Origin: Sphingobacterium sp. UBA2700 | GTDB taxonomy: Bacteria; Bacteroidota; Bacteroidia; Sphingobacteriales; Sphingobacteriaceae | Assembly (NCBI GenBank): GCA_002354335.1 | Contig: DELI01000027.1 | Span: 244,491-308,490 of the forward strand | Direction of reading: 5' to 3' | DNA: 64,000 nt | Part shown: positions 25,740 through 34,091 of the stretch, in pieces | Layout of the letters: each line of letters starts with the position of its first letter | Numbering within the stretch: the first letter of the stretch is position 1 | The notes under the pieces: model-generated | Databases searched by the model: none | Seen by the model: only the letters and a program-made list of their open reading frames with translations | Told to the model about the DNA's origin: nothing | Translations under genes and position numbers: made by a program

Positions 25740-26633
25740 TTATCCTATTTTTAATGAGGTCATGGTTAATGCGCCTGCGACCGCTTCGTCGTTGAATATC
25801 AACAAATCTTCGTTTTTATCTTGCAGCGCCAAAGCATAAATCATCGGCAGATAATGCTCAGGGGTCGGGATCGCCAATTCAAAAGCTCGTCCTTGCTTGT
25901 GGAAGTCAATCAGCGGCTGGTGATTGCGATCTAGAATGTATCCTTTCATTTTCTCATTCGCTTCTTTTGCCCAATCAAAAGCATATCCGACGGTGTTCAA
26001 ATGCTGCCACGAAACCATACGCAAATTATGTACGTTATTTCCGCTACCTATAATCAGCACGCCTTTCTTGCGGAGCCCAGCAAGTTCTTTCGCTAGGGCA
26101 TAGTGCTGCGCTGGCGACATGCTATAATCGATACTCATTTGTATGATCGGCACATCGGCATTTGGGTACAGGTGTTTTACGACAGACCAGCTTCCATGAT
26201 CCAATCCCCATTTATCATCTAAATGAACTTCCTTGCTCTTGATGGTCTCTTTCACAGCGTCTGCAAGTTCAGGAGAACCCGGAGCAGGATATTGCACATC
26301 AAACAATGCCTGTGGGAAGCCGCCAAAGTCGTGGATGGTTGCGGGGTTTTCCATGGCGGTCACAAAGGTTCCACGCGTTTCCCAATGCGCGGAAATCACG
26401 AGAATGGCTTTTGGTTTCTCAATTTCGGAACCTATATTTCTGAATCCCTGCACAAATTCATTTTCCTCAATAGCGTTCATCGGGCTTCCGTGGCCTAAGA
26501 ATAAAACCGGCATGGTTGAGCTTGCGTCCAACCCGTCAATAAAATTATTTAATGATTTTAGCTTCATTGCTGCGCCCGCTAAAGGTAGGGTAGCGGCAGC
26601 AGCTAAAAATTGTTTTCTATTCATATCTTCCAT
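25740..26633 (-). CDS. ygiD: LigB-type extradiol dioxygenase (4,5-DOPA dioxygenase family)
   Basis: A 297-residue class III extradiol dioxygenase. LFLGHGSPM, SAHWETRG and DHGSW carry the histidine metal ligands and catalytic base of the YgiD/DODA family. It would open a catechol ring such as L-DOPA using O2 and a divalent metal. The N-terminus MNRKQFLAAAATLPLAGAA looks like a Tat-type or general export signal with an RK pair, unlike cytoplasmic YgiD, so a periplasmic enzyme is possible. The ATG at 26633 is preceded by GGAAAGGA, whereas the longer reading has no support. An AraC regulator lies 86 nt upstream on the same strand. Confidence 0.85.
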   Translation of the reverse strand: MEDMNRKQFLAAAATLPLAGAAMKLKSLNNFIDGLDASSTMPVLFLGHGSPMNAIEENEFVQGFRNIGSEIEKPKAILVISAHWETRGTFVTAMENPATIHDFGGFPQALFDVQYPAPGSPELADAVKETIKSKEVHLDDKWGLDHGSWSVVKHLYPNADVPIIQMSIDYSMSPAQHYALAKELAGLRKKGVLIIGSGNNVHNLRMVSWQHLNTVGYAFDWAKEANEKMKGYILDRNHQPLIDFHKQGRAFELAIPTPEHYLPMIYALALQDKNEDLLIFNDEAVAGALTMTSLKIG

Positions 26634-26719
26634 TGTCAATGTCCTTTCCAATTGATAAAACAAAGATCGGCAATGCAAAGAGGGGGTAGGTATGAATATT
26701 TGGACAAAAGATATAGGAA

Positions 26720-27550
26720 TTAGGAAACAAGCTTCCGCATCTCCTCTCTAAATTCTGTTGCTGTTTGTCCGGATTTCTTTTTGAAGACGCTAGCAAAATA
26801 TGCCTTATCGGTATAACCAATTTCATATCCTATTTCGGAAATGCTTTTATCGGTGCTTATAAGTAGATTTTTTGCTTCAATCAGTTTTCTTGTTTCTATA
26901 ATTTCGGAAACTGACTGTTGAAGAATACTCTGTGTGATCGCATTGAGATTCCTAGCGCTCATAAAGAGTTTTTCGGCATAATAGTTCACGCCTTCGGGTC
27001 TACGGAAGTTCTCTTCCAGTATAGAAAGGAAATTCTTAAAGGTGGTATCTTGGTTTTTGTAGACCAAATTGCTGTCTAGCTGCTGTTTCTTTCGCTCTAC
27101 TTCGATCATGGTGAAGAGACTATTAAGCAATTCACGAACCACCGAGAGTTCAGGATTTTCCTGCTGCATTTCCTCATAGATCATTACACAAAGCTGATCT
27201 AGACGTGTAAAACAGCGGTTTGCGGGGAACTGCAGCGTCGCACTTTTATGATAATAGGCATATAAATTGAAGGTCGTTTCAGGAATGAATTCGCTTTTAA
27301 ATCTTAATACCCAGAAATCACAACGACCATCCTTGAGCAAAGGTACCACCCGATGTATTTTTCCTTTACTCACAAAACTAACGAAGGGAGCATCATATAT
27401 CTCCGAGTCGAAATCAATAAAATGTTCAATCTGACCGCTGATGCCAATAACAAGCTCTTCAAAATTATGATTATGAGGCTCATTTTTCTGATTTTGAATG
27501 CGTAAAGCTTCTTGATTGTCGACTTTGTAGATTTTAAATAGCTCTTCCAT
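26720..27550 (-). CDS. AraC-family transcriptional regulator
   Basis: A 276-residue regulator. Residues about 15-105 form a cupin-like sensing domain (PHNHNFEELVIG...FIDFD). Residues about 175-272 form the double-HTH AraC domain with LISTDKSISEIGYEIGYTDKAYF and the FKKKSGQTATEFRE end motif. It lies upstream of the DOPA-dioxygenase-like gene in the same direction and probably controls it, perhaps in response to an aromatic compound (inference). The start ATG at 27550 fits the family length. Confidence 0.88.
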   Translation of the reverse strand: MEELFKIYKVDNQEALRIQNQKNEPHNHNFEELVIGISGQIEHFIDFDSEIYDAPFVSFVSKGKIHRVVPLLKDGRCDFWVLRFKSEFIPETTFNLYAYYHKSATLQFPANRCFTRLDQLCVMIYEEMQQENPELSVVRELLNSLFTMIEVERKKQQLDSNLVYKNQDTTFKNFLSILEENFRRPEGVNYYAEKLFMSARNLNAITQSILQQSVSEIIETRKLIEAKNLLISTDKSISEIGYEIGYTDKAYFASVFKKKSGQTATEFREEMRKLVS

Positions 27551-27776
27551 ATCGTTTAATGCTTTTCAAGTGCCAAAATAGCTTAATTCATTCTTCTGTT
27601 TCCTATCTATTAATAAAAATTACCGAATTATTGTTTTTGCAGTCTGCTATATTCTAAAATTCATGAAATGAAGGTGCTTACCTGTGTTAAAGGATGCTAT
27701 TTCTATTATTTTATTGCTGTTTATCTAATTTTTAATGCTAAAATCAGATAAAATTTCAATAAAACTCAAAATATAT

Positions 27777-27806
27777 TTTGAAAACGATATTAAAATTATA
27801 TTTTTG
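27777..27806 (+). promoter_or_regulatory. Promoter of amt
   Basis: TTTG (27777-27780), an 18-nt spacer and TATTTTTG (27799-27806). The ATG follows 20 nt after the -7 box. Confidence 0.65.
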
Positions 27807-27826
27807 ATGTAATAATTGTAAAATAT

Positions 27827-29146
27827 ATGACATTATCAGGTAGAAAATCGTATTTACCCATTGTTTTGATGGGATTTGTAGTGTTAGTTTCGTTGTTTTT
27901 CTCAAAAGCGCCCTCAATTGACGGAAATTTCGATTATAATTATGCTGATGTTGCGTGGATGTTGACTTCTACAGCGCTAGTTTTAATTATGACGCCCGGA
28001 TTAGCTTATTTTTATGGCGGAATGGTGAAAAAGAAGAACGTTATCTCCACAATGCTTCAAAGTTTCATTTGTATGGCTGTAATTGCCGTATTGTGGGTTG
28101 TTTTTGGCTTTAGTTTAGTGTTCGGTCAGTCATTAGGAGGCGTTATTGGTAACCCGACAACCTATTTTATGTTTAATGGTGTGTTGGAAGAGAAGCCTTG
28201 GGATGGCGCATCGACTATACCATTTGCTTTATTTGCGATCTATCAGCTTAAGTTCGCTATCATCGCGCCGGCGCTGATTACCGGAGCATTTGCGGAACGC
28301 ATTAAGTTCACTTCGTTTGTATTATTCATCTGTTTATTCTTCATTTTTATATACGCCCCATTGGCGCATGCGACTTGGCATCCGGACGGTATCCTGATGA
28401 AAATGGGCGTTCTGGATTTTGCGGGAGGTACCGTTGTGCACATGTCGGCAGGATTGACTGCCTTAGCGTCGGCAATTTTTTTACGACAAGGTAAAAACTA
28501 TCATGAGCATACACCTGCACGTATAACTTACGTATTATTAGGTACAGGAATGCTATGGTTTGGTTGGATCGGGTTTAATGCAGGCTCTGCCTTTGCGGCA
28601 TCCGAATTAGCCGCGACCGCTTTGATTACGACGTCGACCGCCTCCGGTGCTGCCGCCTTAACCTACATCTTTCTCGATGCTGCTCGCGGCGTCAAGCCTT
28701 CAGCCATGGGCGTCTGCATTGGTGCCGTTGTTGGATTAGTCGCCATAACCCCCGCTGCAGGATTTGTAACCTTTGGACATTCCTTGGTGATCGGCGCAGT
28801 AACTGCTCTAATCAGCCGTTTTGTAATCGATTGGAGAACGCGTTCCAAAATCGACGATACCTTGGATGTTTTTCCTAGTCATGGTGTCGGAGGGATGGTA
28901 GGAATGTTGCTTACAGGCGTTTTTGCGAGCAAGCAGATCAACCCCGCAATTGAGGGCAACGGACTATTCTACGGTGAGACATCGCTATTTACAGCGCATG
29001 TCATCGGTTTGATAGGAGCCACCGTCTTTACACTTGTTTTAGCTTTTATTCTGTTAAAAATTTGCGATATGATCAGTCCGCTACGCGTCAGTGAAGCAGA
29101 GGAAGAGGCGGGATTAGACCTGTCGCAGCACGGCGAGAAATTATAG
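27827..29146 (+). CDS. amt: Ammonium transporter
   Basis: A 439-residue polytopic membrane protein with about 11-12 membrane segments. It has Amt landmarks: the cytoplasmic-gate region GLAYFYGGMVKKKNVISTM, FAGGTVVHMSAGLTALASA with the first pore histidine, and FPSHGVGGMVGMLLTGVFAS with the second. It imports ammonium. No glnK/glnB follows, which is the usual partner for PII control, so regulation must come from elsewhere. It is monocistronic, with a terminator 30 nt past the stop. Confidence 0.94.
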   Translation: MTLSGRKSYLPIVLMGFVVLVSLFFSKAPSIDGNFDYNYADVAWMLTSTALVLIMTPGLAYFYGGMVKKKNVISTMLQSFICMAVIAVLWVVFGFSLVFGQSLGGVIGNPTTYFMFNGVLEEKPWDGASTIPFALFAIYQLKFAIIAPALITGAFAERIKFTSFVLFICLFFIFIYAPLAHATWHPDGILMKMGVLDFAGGTVVHMSAGLTALASAIFLRQGKNYHEHTPARITYVLLGTGMLWFGWIGFNAGSAFAASELAATALITTSTASGAAALTYIFLDAARGVKPSAMGVCIGAVVGLVAITPAAGFVTFGHSLVIGAVTALISRFVIDWRTRSKIDDTLDVFPSHGVGGMVGMLLTGVFASKQINPAIEGNGLFYGETSLFTAHVIGLIGATVFTLVLAFILLKICDMISPLRVSEAEEEAGLDLSQHGEKL

Positions 29147-29176
29147 TATTTTCCCTCCATTATATCCTAAATTATG

Positions 29177-29208
29177 CCTGTCTTCCGCTCCGGAAGGCAG
29201 GATTTTTT
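29177..29208 (+). terminator. Intrinsic terminator after amt
   Basis: An eleven-pair stem CCTGTCTTCCG/CGGAAGGCAGG (one G-T pair) with a CTC loop is followed by six T. Confidence 0.9.
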
Positions 29209-29313
29209 ATTTACTTTCCTGAGCAGAACACCGTTATTTTCAAGATATTTAAATTATATGCAAACTATTTCCCTATTCATCAGTTATTAATAATAGACAA
29301 CCTGGTAAACAGC

Positions 29314-29532
29314 ATGAAGCATTTAAAAATATACGGATTATCGATTTTAATGTCGGGTTTATTTCTTACTGCCTGTAATAATAATCAGGAAGAAAGTACA
29401 AACGAAGTAACCCCTCCACCTGTCGAAAAAGACGCAGTATCGCGTTATAATATCAATGAACCAGACAAAAGCGTGTTGAAATTGGATTCTACAACCGTTG
29501 ATTCCAGCCAAGTCGACAGCATTCGTAAATAA
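29314..29532 (+). CDS. Small lipoprotein of unknown function
   Basis: A 72-residue protein with a lipoprotein signal (MSGLFLTAC, lipid Cys at residue 21). A short, polar, Asn/Glu/Ser/Thr-rich tail follows that is probably unstructured. It has no recognisable domain. The size resembles entericidin-like or stress-related small lipoproteins, but similarity is only in general form. It stands alone between two terminator-like hairpins. Confidence 0.68.
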   Translation: MKHLKIYGLSILMSGLFLTACNNNQEESTNEVTPPPVEKDAVSRYNINEPDKSVLKLDSTTVDSSQVDSIRK

Positions 29533-29568
29533 TACATACATTCTTTATAATTTGTTAGTCAATAGTGG

Positions 29569-29594
29569 TAGGCGACCTTTCAAAAGGTTGCCTA
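29569..29594 (+). terminator. Hairpin after the small lipoprotein gene
   Basis: A twelve-pair stem TAGGCGACCTTT/AAAGGTTGCCTA (one G-T pair) with a two-base loop is followed by TTCGTTTGT. The T-run is weak, so termination is likely but not certain. Confidence 0.6.
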
Positions 29595-29643
29595 TTCGTT
29601 TGTACTAGGATTAGTATTCTTCAGGTTTACATTGTAACAGTCT

Positions 29644-29727
29644 CCTTCATCAACCCAATCAAACCCGCTCAGAAGCGGTTCTGCTTTGGGTATGCATTGG
29701 GTTTGAAAGGGCTTTGAAAGGGAAGTA
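29644..29727. repeat. GGGTTTG-type 11-bp repeat locus with inverted arms
   Basis: The left arm has CAACCCAATCAAACCC. The right arm has 11-bp units TTTGGGTATGC, ATTGGGTTTGA, AAGGGCTTTGA and AAGGGAAG. A short stem AGAAGCGGTTCT lies between, so the locus can fold back on itself. The same units occur at 8082-8170 and 48147-48222. No gene overlaps it. Confidence 0.7.
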
Positions 29728-29897
29728 GATCGACGAGTATCTGAATTAGTCAGCTTGAATTGTCAAGCTACGCTCTTGGTCTATTGGCGGTTTGCTGGTT
29801 ATCATTAAATGCCTACCATTTTACTTGGTTTTATGTTTGATTTATTTCTGCTACTTTTAGTTGAAATTGATTGAATAGCATATTAACTAGTGAATCG

Positions 29898-30695
29898 ATG
29901 TTAATAGTTGGTTGTATTTTAGCCGTTATTGTTGGGGTGACCTTAGGGATGCTAGGGAGTGGGGGGACCATTCTTACCGTTCCGATTTTGGTGTACGTTA
30001 TGGCGGTGCACCCTGTCATAGCGACGACCTATTCTTTATTTGCAATCGGTATTACCTCATTTGTTGGCGGTCTAAGGGGGATTATCCGTAAGGAGGCTGA
30101 TTTAGGGAAAATATTGACCTTCGGAGTTCCATCGCTTATCGTCGTATTTTTTACGCGATCGTTTATCCTCCCGCTTGTCCCTGATGTTATTCATATTGCA
30201 GGCTATGCGATCGAGCAACGTACGGCTTTGATGTTATTGTTTTCGATGGTCATGATCGCTTCTTCGCTCAGTATGATTTTTGCGATGAAGAAGCATCTGA
30301 TTCCGGAGGTTCCGCGCGTCAATGTGCCTATCAGCTTGGTCATTGCGCAAGGAGCATTAGTTGGATTGGTGACGGGATTAGTAGGTGCTGGAGGGGGATT
30401 TCTGATTATCCCGGCTTTGGTCAATTTTTATCATTTGCCGATGCGTCGCGCCGTGGCGACTTCTTTGATTATTATTACCATTAATTCCTGTTTTGGTTTA
30501 ATCGGTGATAGTGAGAAGTTTGCGGAATTTGACTGGAATTTGTTGTTGAGTTATACCGGCTCTACATTGGTTGGAATTTTTATAGGCTTTTATTTTGCTG
30601 AGCGGGTTTCTAATACCTTCCTCAAAGTTGCTTTTGGCTATTTGATTTTGATGATCGGTATCTATATTATCCTCAAAGAGACCGTTCTTCTGTAA
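29898..30695 (+). CDS. TauE/SafE (DUF81) family membrane permease
   Basis: A 265-residue protein with about eight membrane segments and the family hallmarks: GVTLGMLGSGGTILTVPIL near the N-terminus, and in the second repeat LVGLVTGLVGAGGGFLIIPAL. Members export sulfite, sulfoacetate or other organosulfur anions, but many are unassigned. The ATG at 29898 is preferred to a TTG 27 nt upstream because the first membrane helix starts right after it. A -7-like TATGTTTG is at 29832-29839. There are no sulfur-metabolism genes nearby. Confidence 0.85.
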   Translation: MLIVGCILAVIVGVTLGMLGSGGTILTVPILVYVMAVHPVIATTYSLFAIGITSFVGGLRGIIRKEADLGKILTFGVPSLIVVFFTRSFILPLVPDVIHIAGYAIEQRTALMLLFSMVMIASSLSMIFAMKKHLIPEVPRVNVPISLVIAQGALVGLVTGLVGAGGGFLIIPALVNFYHLPMRRAVATSLIIITINSCFGLIGDSEKFAEFDWNLLLSYTGSTLVGIFIGFYFAERVSNTFLKVAFGYLILMIGIYIILKETVLL

Positions 30696-30708
30696 TTAGC
30701 TTTGTTTT

Positions 30709-30730
30709 TCTGAAACTTTCTGGTTTCAGA
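30709..30730 (+). terminator. Hairpin after the TauE gene
   Basis: TCTGAAAC pairs perfectly with GTTTCAGA across a six-nt loop, 14 nt past the stop. There is no T-run, so it may stabilise the 3' end rather than terminate. Confidence 0.4.
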
Positions 30731-30898
30731 GGCTATCATCTGTATCGAAAATTAGCAGACCATTTCTTGTTGAGCAGGATGGAACAAGACGGATTTCCCA
30801 AAAGTTCTTGATATAATTGAAGCTTAGCTTGCTAAAACGTTTAATAATTACGTATTTTTAAGTATCAAACATTATAAATCAACCCCAATATTTAATTG

Positions 30899-33205
30899 AT
30901 GAAGAAGAATTATGCGCGATTCGGGAAACTTATGTTGTTAGCAATTCTCCCTAGTTTGGGATTTGCACAACAAAAGAAGTTGACCGATTATGTAAACCCC
31001 TTGATTGGAACGGCAAAAATGGGACATACCTTCCCTGGAGCAACAGTTCCCTTTGGTTCCGTACAGTTGAGTCCCGACACCGATACGATTCCCTATGCTT
31101 TTAATGGCAAATATACCGGCACTGTCTACGAATATTGTGCTGGCTATCAATATAAGGATAAGACGATTGTAGGGTTCAGCCATACGCACTTTAGCGGAAC
31201 GGGACACTCTGATCTGGGTGATATTTTGGTGATGCCTACACAGGGAAAAGTGCAATTGAATCCTGGTACTGCGGATCGTCCACAAGATGGTTATCGCTCG
31301 CCCTTTAGCCATGATAATGAGGTTGCAGAGCCTAACTATTATAAAGTAAAGTTGGATAAGCATAATATATTGGCCGAGTTAACGACCAGTACGCGTGTGG
31401 GTATGCACCGATACACCTTTCCGAAATCGGATGCCTCACATATTATTTTTGATTTGACGTCGGGAATCTATAATTATGATGAGAAGAACGTTTGGACCGT
31501 GGTTCGCGTTTTGAACGACTCGACAATTACAGGTTACAGGCAAACGAACGGGTGGGCAAGAACCCGTACGGTTTATTTTGCGATTAAAACTTCAAAGCCC
31601 TTTAAGAATTATGGGGCGCGCTACTATGATAAGGAAACGCCTTATAAAGGTTTCTGGCGTAAGTTTGACCAAAAAAACAACTTCCCGGACCTGGCGGCAC
31701 ATAACATGAAACTGCACTTGGATTTTGATACAGAAGATGCAGAGCAGGTGATGATGAAGGTTGCTTTAAGTCCGGTTAGCATGCGCAATGCATTGGCTAA
31801 TATGGAAGAGGAGGTTCCGCATTGGGATTTCGAACAAGTTGTTTCGAAGGGCAAAGATGCTTGGGAAAAGGAGCTTGGCAAAATTAAGGTCGATATGATG
31901 AACGAGGCCGATTTAGTAAATTTTTACACCTCGGTTTATCATGCTAGCCTGATGCCGACGATCTATATGGACGTTAATGGCGAATATAAAGGCTTGGATC
32001 AGGAGGTTCATCGTGCAGAAGGCTTTGTGAATTATACTTCATTTTCGTTATGGGACACCTTTAGAGCCTTCCATCCCTGGTTAAACCTAATCAATCCTTC
32101 ACGCAACGCGGATATGGTTTCTTCGATGATGGCACATTACGATCAGTCATTGCTAGGTATGTTGCCAATTTGGTCGCATTATGCGAATGATAACTGGTGT
32201 ATGTCGGGTTATCATTCGGTTTCTGTCGTTTCGGATGCGATTTTGAAGGGTGTTTATAAAGGCGATGCTGAGGCAGCTTTATTAGCTTGTATTTCAACGG
32301 CAAATGCTCGTCCATATGAAGGAATAGGCGATTATATCGATCTAGGCTATGTGCCGGATGAGGTTTCGACTTCGTCGGTTTCGAATACATTGGAGTATGC
32401 TTATGATGATTGGTGTATCGCGCAGGTGGCTAAGAAATTAGGTCATACGGATATTGCGGAGGAGTTTACGAAACGCTCGAACAACTGGAGGAATCTATTT
32501 GATAAGTCTATCGGGTTTATGCGTCCGAAAGATAAATCAGGTAAATTTAGAGCAGCGTTCGATGTGTTAGACACCCATGGGCAAGGATTTATCGAGGGAA
32601 ATACCTGGAATTATACCTTATATGTTCCGCATGATCCTATTGGTTTACGCGATGCCATTGGTGGCGAAAAACGTTTTGAAACGTATTTGGACTCCTTGTT
32701 TACTATGGAATTGCCTGATAAGTATTTCGAGAAAACCGAGGATATTACCCGGGAGGGGATCATCGGGAATTACGTTCATGGAAATGAGCCATCGCACCAC
32801 GTCGCGTACCTGTATAATGTAACGCGGAGTCCTTGGAAAACCCAAAAGCGGGTAAGAGAGATTATTCGCCATCAATATAATAATGGCGCTGACGGCTTAG
32901 GAGGAAATGATGACTGCGGGCAGATGTCGGCTTGGTATTTATTTACCTCATTAGGTTTTTATCCAGTCGCTCCTGGGGATGCGCATTATTGGATCGGTAG
33001 CCCTTTGGTGAAGTCCGCAGTGGTAGAGTTGGAGAATGGGAAAACGTTGAACGTCGTGGCTAAAAATCAGGGGGAGAAGAACCTGTATGTGAGTAAGGTG
33101 AGTTGGAACGGTAAGGAGATAAAAGATTTTAAGATTTCGCACGACGATTTGATGAATGGCGGAAAGTTGGAGTTCGTTATGAGCAATAAGCCGAAAAAGA
33201 AGTAG
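30899..33205 (+). CDS. GH92 family alpha-1,2-mannosidase
   Basis: A 768-residue exported glycosidase with a signal peptide at 1-22 (LPSLGFAQ). It has the GH92 start DYVNPLIGTAKMGHTFPGA, the barrel motifs GNEPSHHVAYLYN and GGNDDCGQMSAWY, and the C-terminal GFYPVAPGDAHYWIGSP. By family knowledge it is a calcium-dependent exo-mannosidase trimming alpha-mannose from N-glycans or yeast mannan. The ATG at 30899 is used, although a TTG codon directly precedes it. No SusC/SusD pair or hybrid two-component system is nearby, so it is not part of a classical polysaccharide-utilisation locus. Confidence 0.94.
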   Translation: MKKNYARFGKLMLLAILPSLGFAQQKKLTDYVNPLIGTAKMGHTFPGATVPFGSVQLSPDTDTIPYAFNGKYTGTVYEYCAGYQYKDKTIVGFSHTHFSGTGHSDLGDILVMPTQGKVQLNPGTADRPQDGYRSPFSHDNEVAEPNYYKVKLDKHNILAELTTSTRVGMHRYTFPKSDASHIIFDLTSGIYNYDEKNVWTVVRVLNDSTITGYRQTNGWARTRTVYFAIKTSKPFKNYGARYYDKETPYKGFWRKFDQKNNFPDLAAHNMKLHLDFDTEDAEQVMMKVALSPVSMRNALANMEEEVPHWDFEQVVSKGKDAWEKELGKIKVDMMNEADLVNFYTSVYHASLMPTIYMDVNGEYKGLDQEVHRAEGFVNYTSFSLWDTFRAFHPWLNLINPSRNADMVSSMMAHYDQSLLGMLPIWSHYANDNWCMSGYHSVSVVSDAILKGVYKGDAEAALLACISTANARPYEGIGDYIDLGYVPDEVSTSSVSNTLEYAYDDWCIAQVAKKLGHTDIAEEFTKRSNNWRNLFDKSIGFMRPKDKSGKFRAAFDVLDTHGQGFIEGNTWNYTLYVPHDPIGLRDAIGGEKRFETYLDSLFTMELPDKYFEKTEDITREGIIGNYVHGNEPSHHVAYLYNVTRSPWKTQKRVREIIRHQYNNGADGLGGNDDCGQMSAWYLFTSLGFYPVAPGDAHYWIGSPLVKSAVVELENGKTLNVVAKNQGEKNLYVSKVSWNGKEIKDFKISHDDLMNGGKLEFVMSNKPKKK

Positions 33206-33222
33206 GCGAATGGATTAAAAGA

Positions 33223-33246
33223 AGGGCAGCCATTGGCTGCCTTTCT
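33223..33246. terminator. Terminator between convergent genes
   Basis: GGCAGCC/GGCTGCC with an ATT loop, flanked by A-rich sequence on the left (TTAAAAGAA) and TTTCTTG on the right. It can serve both the GH92 gene and the convergent STM3941-like gene. Confidence 0.75.
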
Positions 33247-33270
33247 TGTTTTCCAGGACTATCCTTAATG

Positions 33271-33777
33271 TTAAAGTGAGTCGTTGAAAAATTGGTAAAA
33301 ATAACGAGCGATCTCGTCATTAGTCGCATCAACCTCTGCGATTGATATGGCCAAAGCCCCTTTTTGCCCTTTCATAAAAGTGTCTCTAACGAAGAAATTC
33401 TTCATACGTTGCGCATATTTCTCTGGATCTTTGATCGCAACGTGTATGTATCTTTCGTCGATTTGATAATCGGCGATGTCGCTCCATTCGATCAGACCAG
33501 CTGCCTTGGCAACCGGGGTCGTATTCCCTTGTATTCCGGATTTCGAAAAGCTAATCGCTTCATCGGTTGCCTTTTTCGGGGCAAGAAATAGTTTTAGGAA
33601 TACTCCGAATCCTAAAAGGATAAGAAAAACGGACGCTACTTTTCCCATGGTATAACCTGCGGTATTAAGGATAAAAACATAGTATCCGATGGCTAGGCCG
33701 GCAATTCCAATCAATAGGAATAGGAGGGCCATGTTCTTCTGCTTTTTTACGCTGTAGGGGATGATTACTTCGTTCAT
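33271..33777 (-). CDS. STM3941-like membrane protein
   Basis: A 168-residue protein. A short N-terminal strand (EVIIPYSVKKQKN) is followed by two membrane helices (about 18-35 and 42-65). The cytoplasmic region then has SFSKSGIQGNTTPVAKAAGLIEWSDIADYQI and a C-terminal helix. This pattern is that of the STM3941 family of unknown function (PH-like soluble domain, inferred). It is convergent with the GH92 gene. Confidence 0.68.
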   Translation of the reverse strand: MNEVIIPYSVKKQKNMALLFLLIGIAGLAIGYYVFILNTAGYTMGKVASVFLILLGFGVFLKLFLAPKKATDEAISFSKSGIQGNTTPVAKAAGLIEWSDIADYQIDERYIHVAIKDPEKYAQRMKNFFVRDTFMKGQKGALAISIAEVDATNDEIARYFYQFFNDSL

Positions 33778-34091
33778 AGTATAACGGTTTTTTTTGTTAT
33801 AATTTTATGGTTTTAATTTGCTCATTATTTTAAGGTTAAGCAGATATCATGCTAAATCCTAGCTGCCTTTGTTTATAGCATAGTTGATTTATATAATTAT
33901 GATAGTCGAAATGCTACATAACGCTAGTTTTCTTGGCTAGAAAAGGCTTGGTCGCTTATTGGTGTATAGTACAGGATGGTTGAAACTAAATAAAATTTTA
34001 AATTTAAAATTTATTGTTAGGAGGGGCTTTGCCCTTTATCATTGACAAATAAATAGTAGAATAATCTAATAAAAAACGATAATTATTAAAC
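33778..34091. other. A+T-rich intergenic region with a 20-bp palindrome
   Basis: About 310 bp without a credible ORF. It contains a perfect 20-bp A/T palindrome (AAATTTTAAATTTAAAATTT, 33993-34012) and a short GGGC-TTT-GCCC hairpin (about 34023-34034) before the phosphoesterase gene. Either could be regulatory, although low-complexity A/T palindromes arise easily. Confidence 0.45.

Noticed and set aside
29147..29313. A missing glnK gene after amt
   Set aside because: I looked in all frames between amt and the lipoprotein gene. The space is 167 bp with a terminator, so no PII gene is present here.
33993..34012. 20-bp perfect A/T palindrome as an operator
   Set aside because: It consists only of short A and T runs, which form palindromes easily in this composition. 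Kept only as a note within the intergenic entry.
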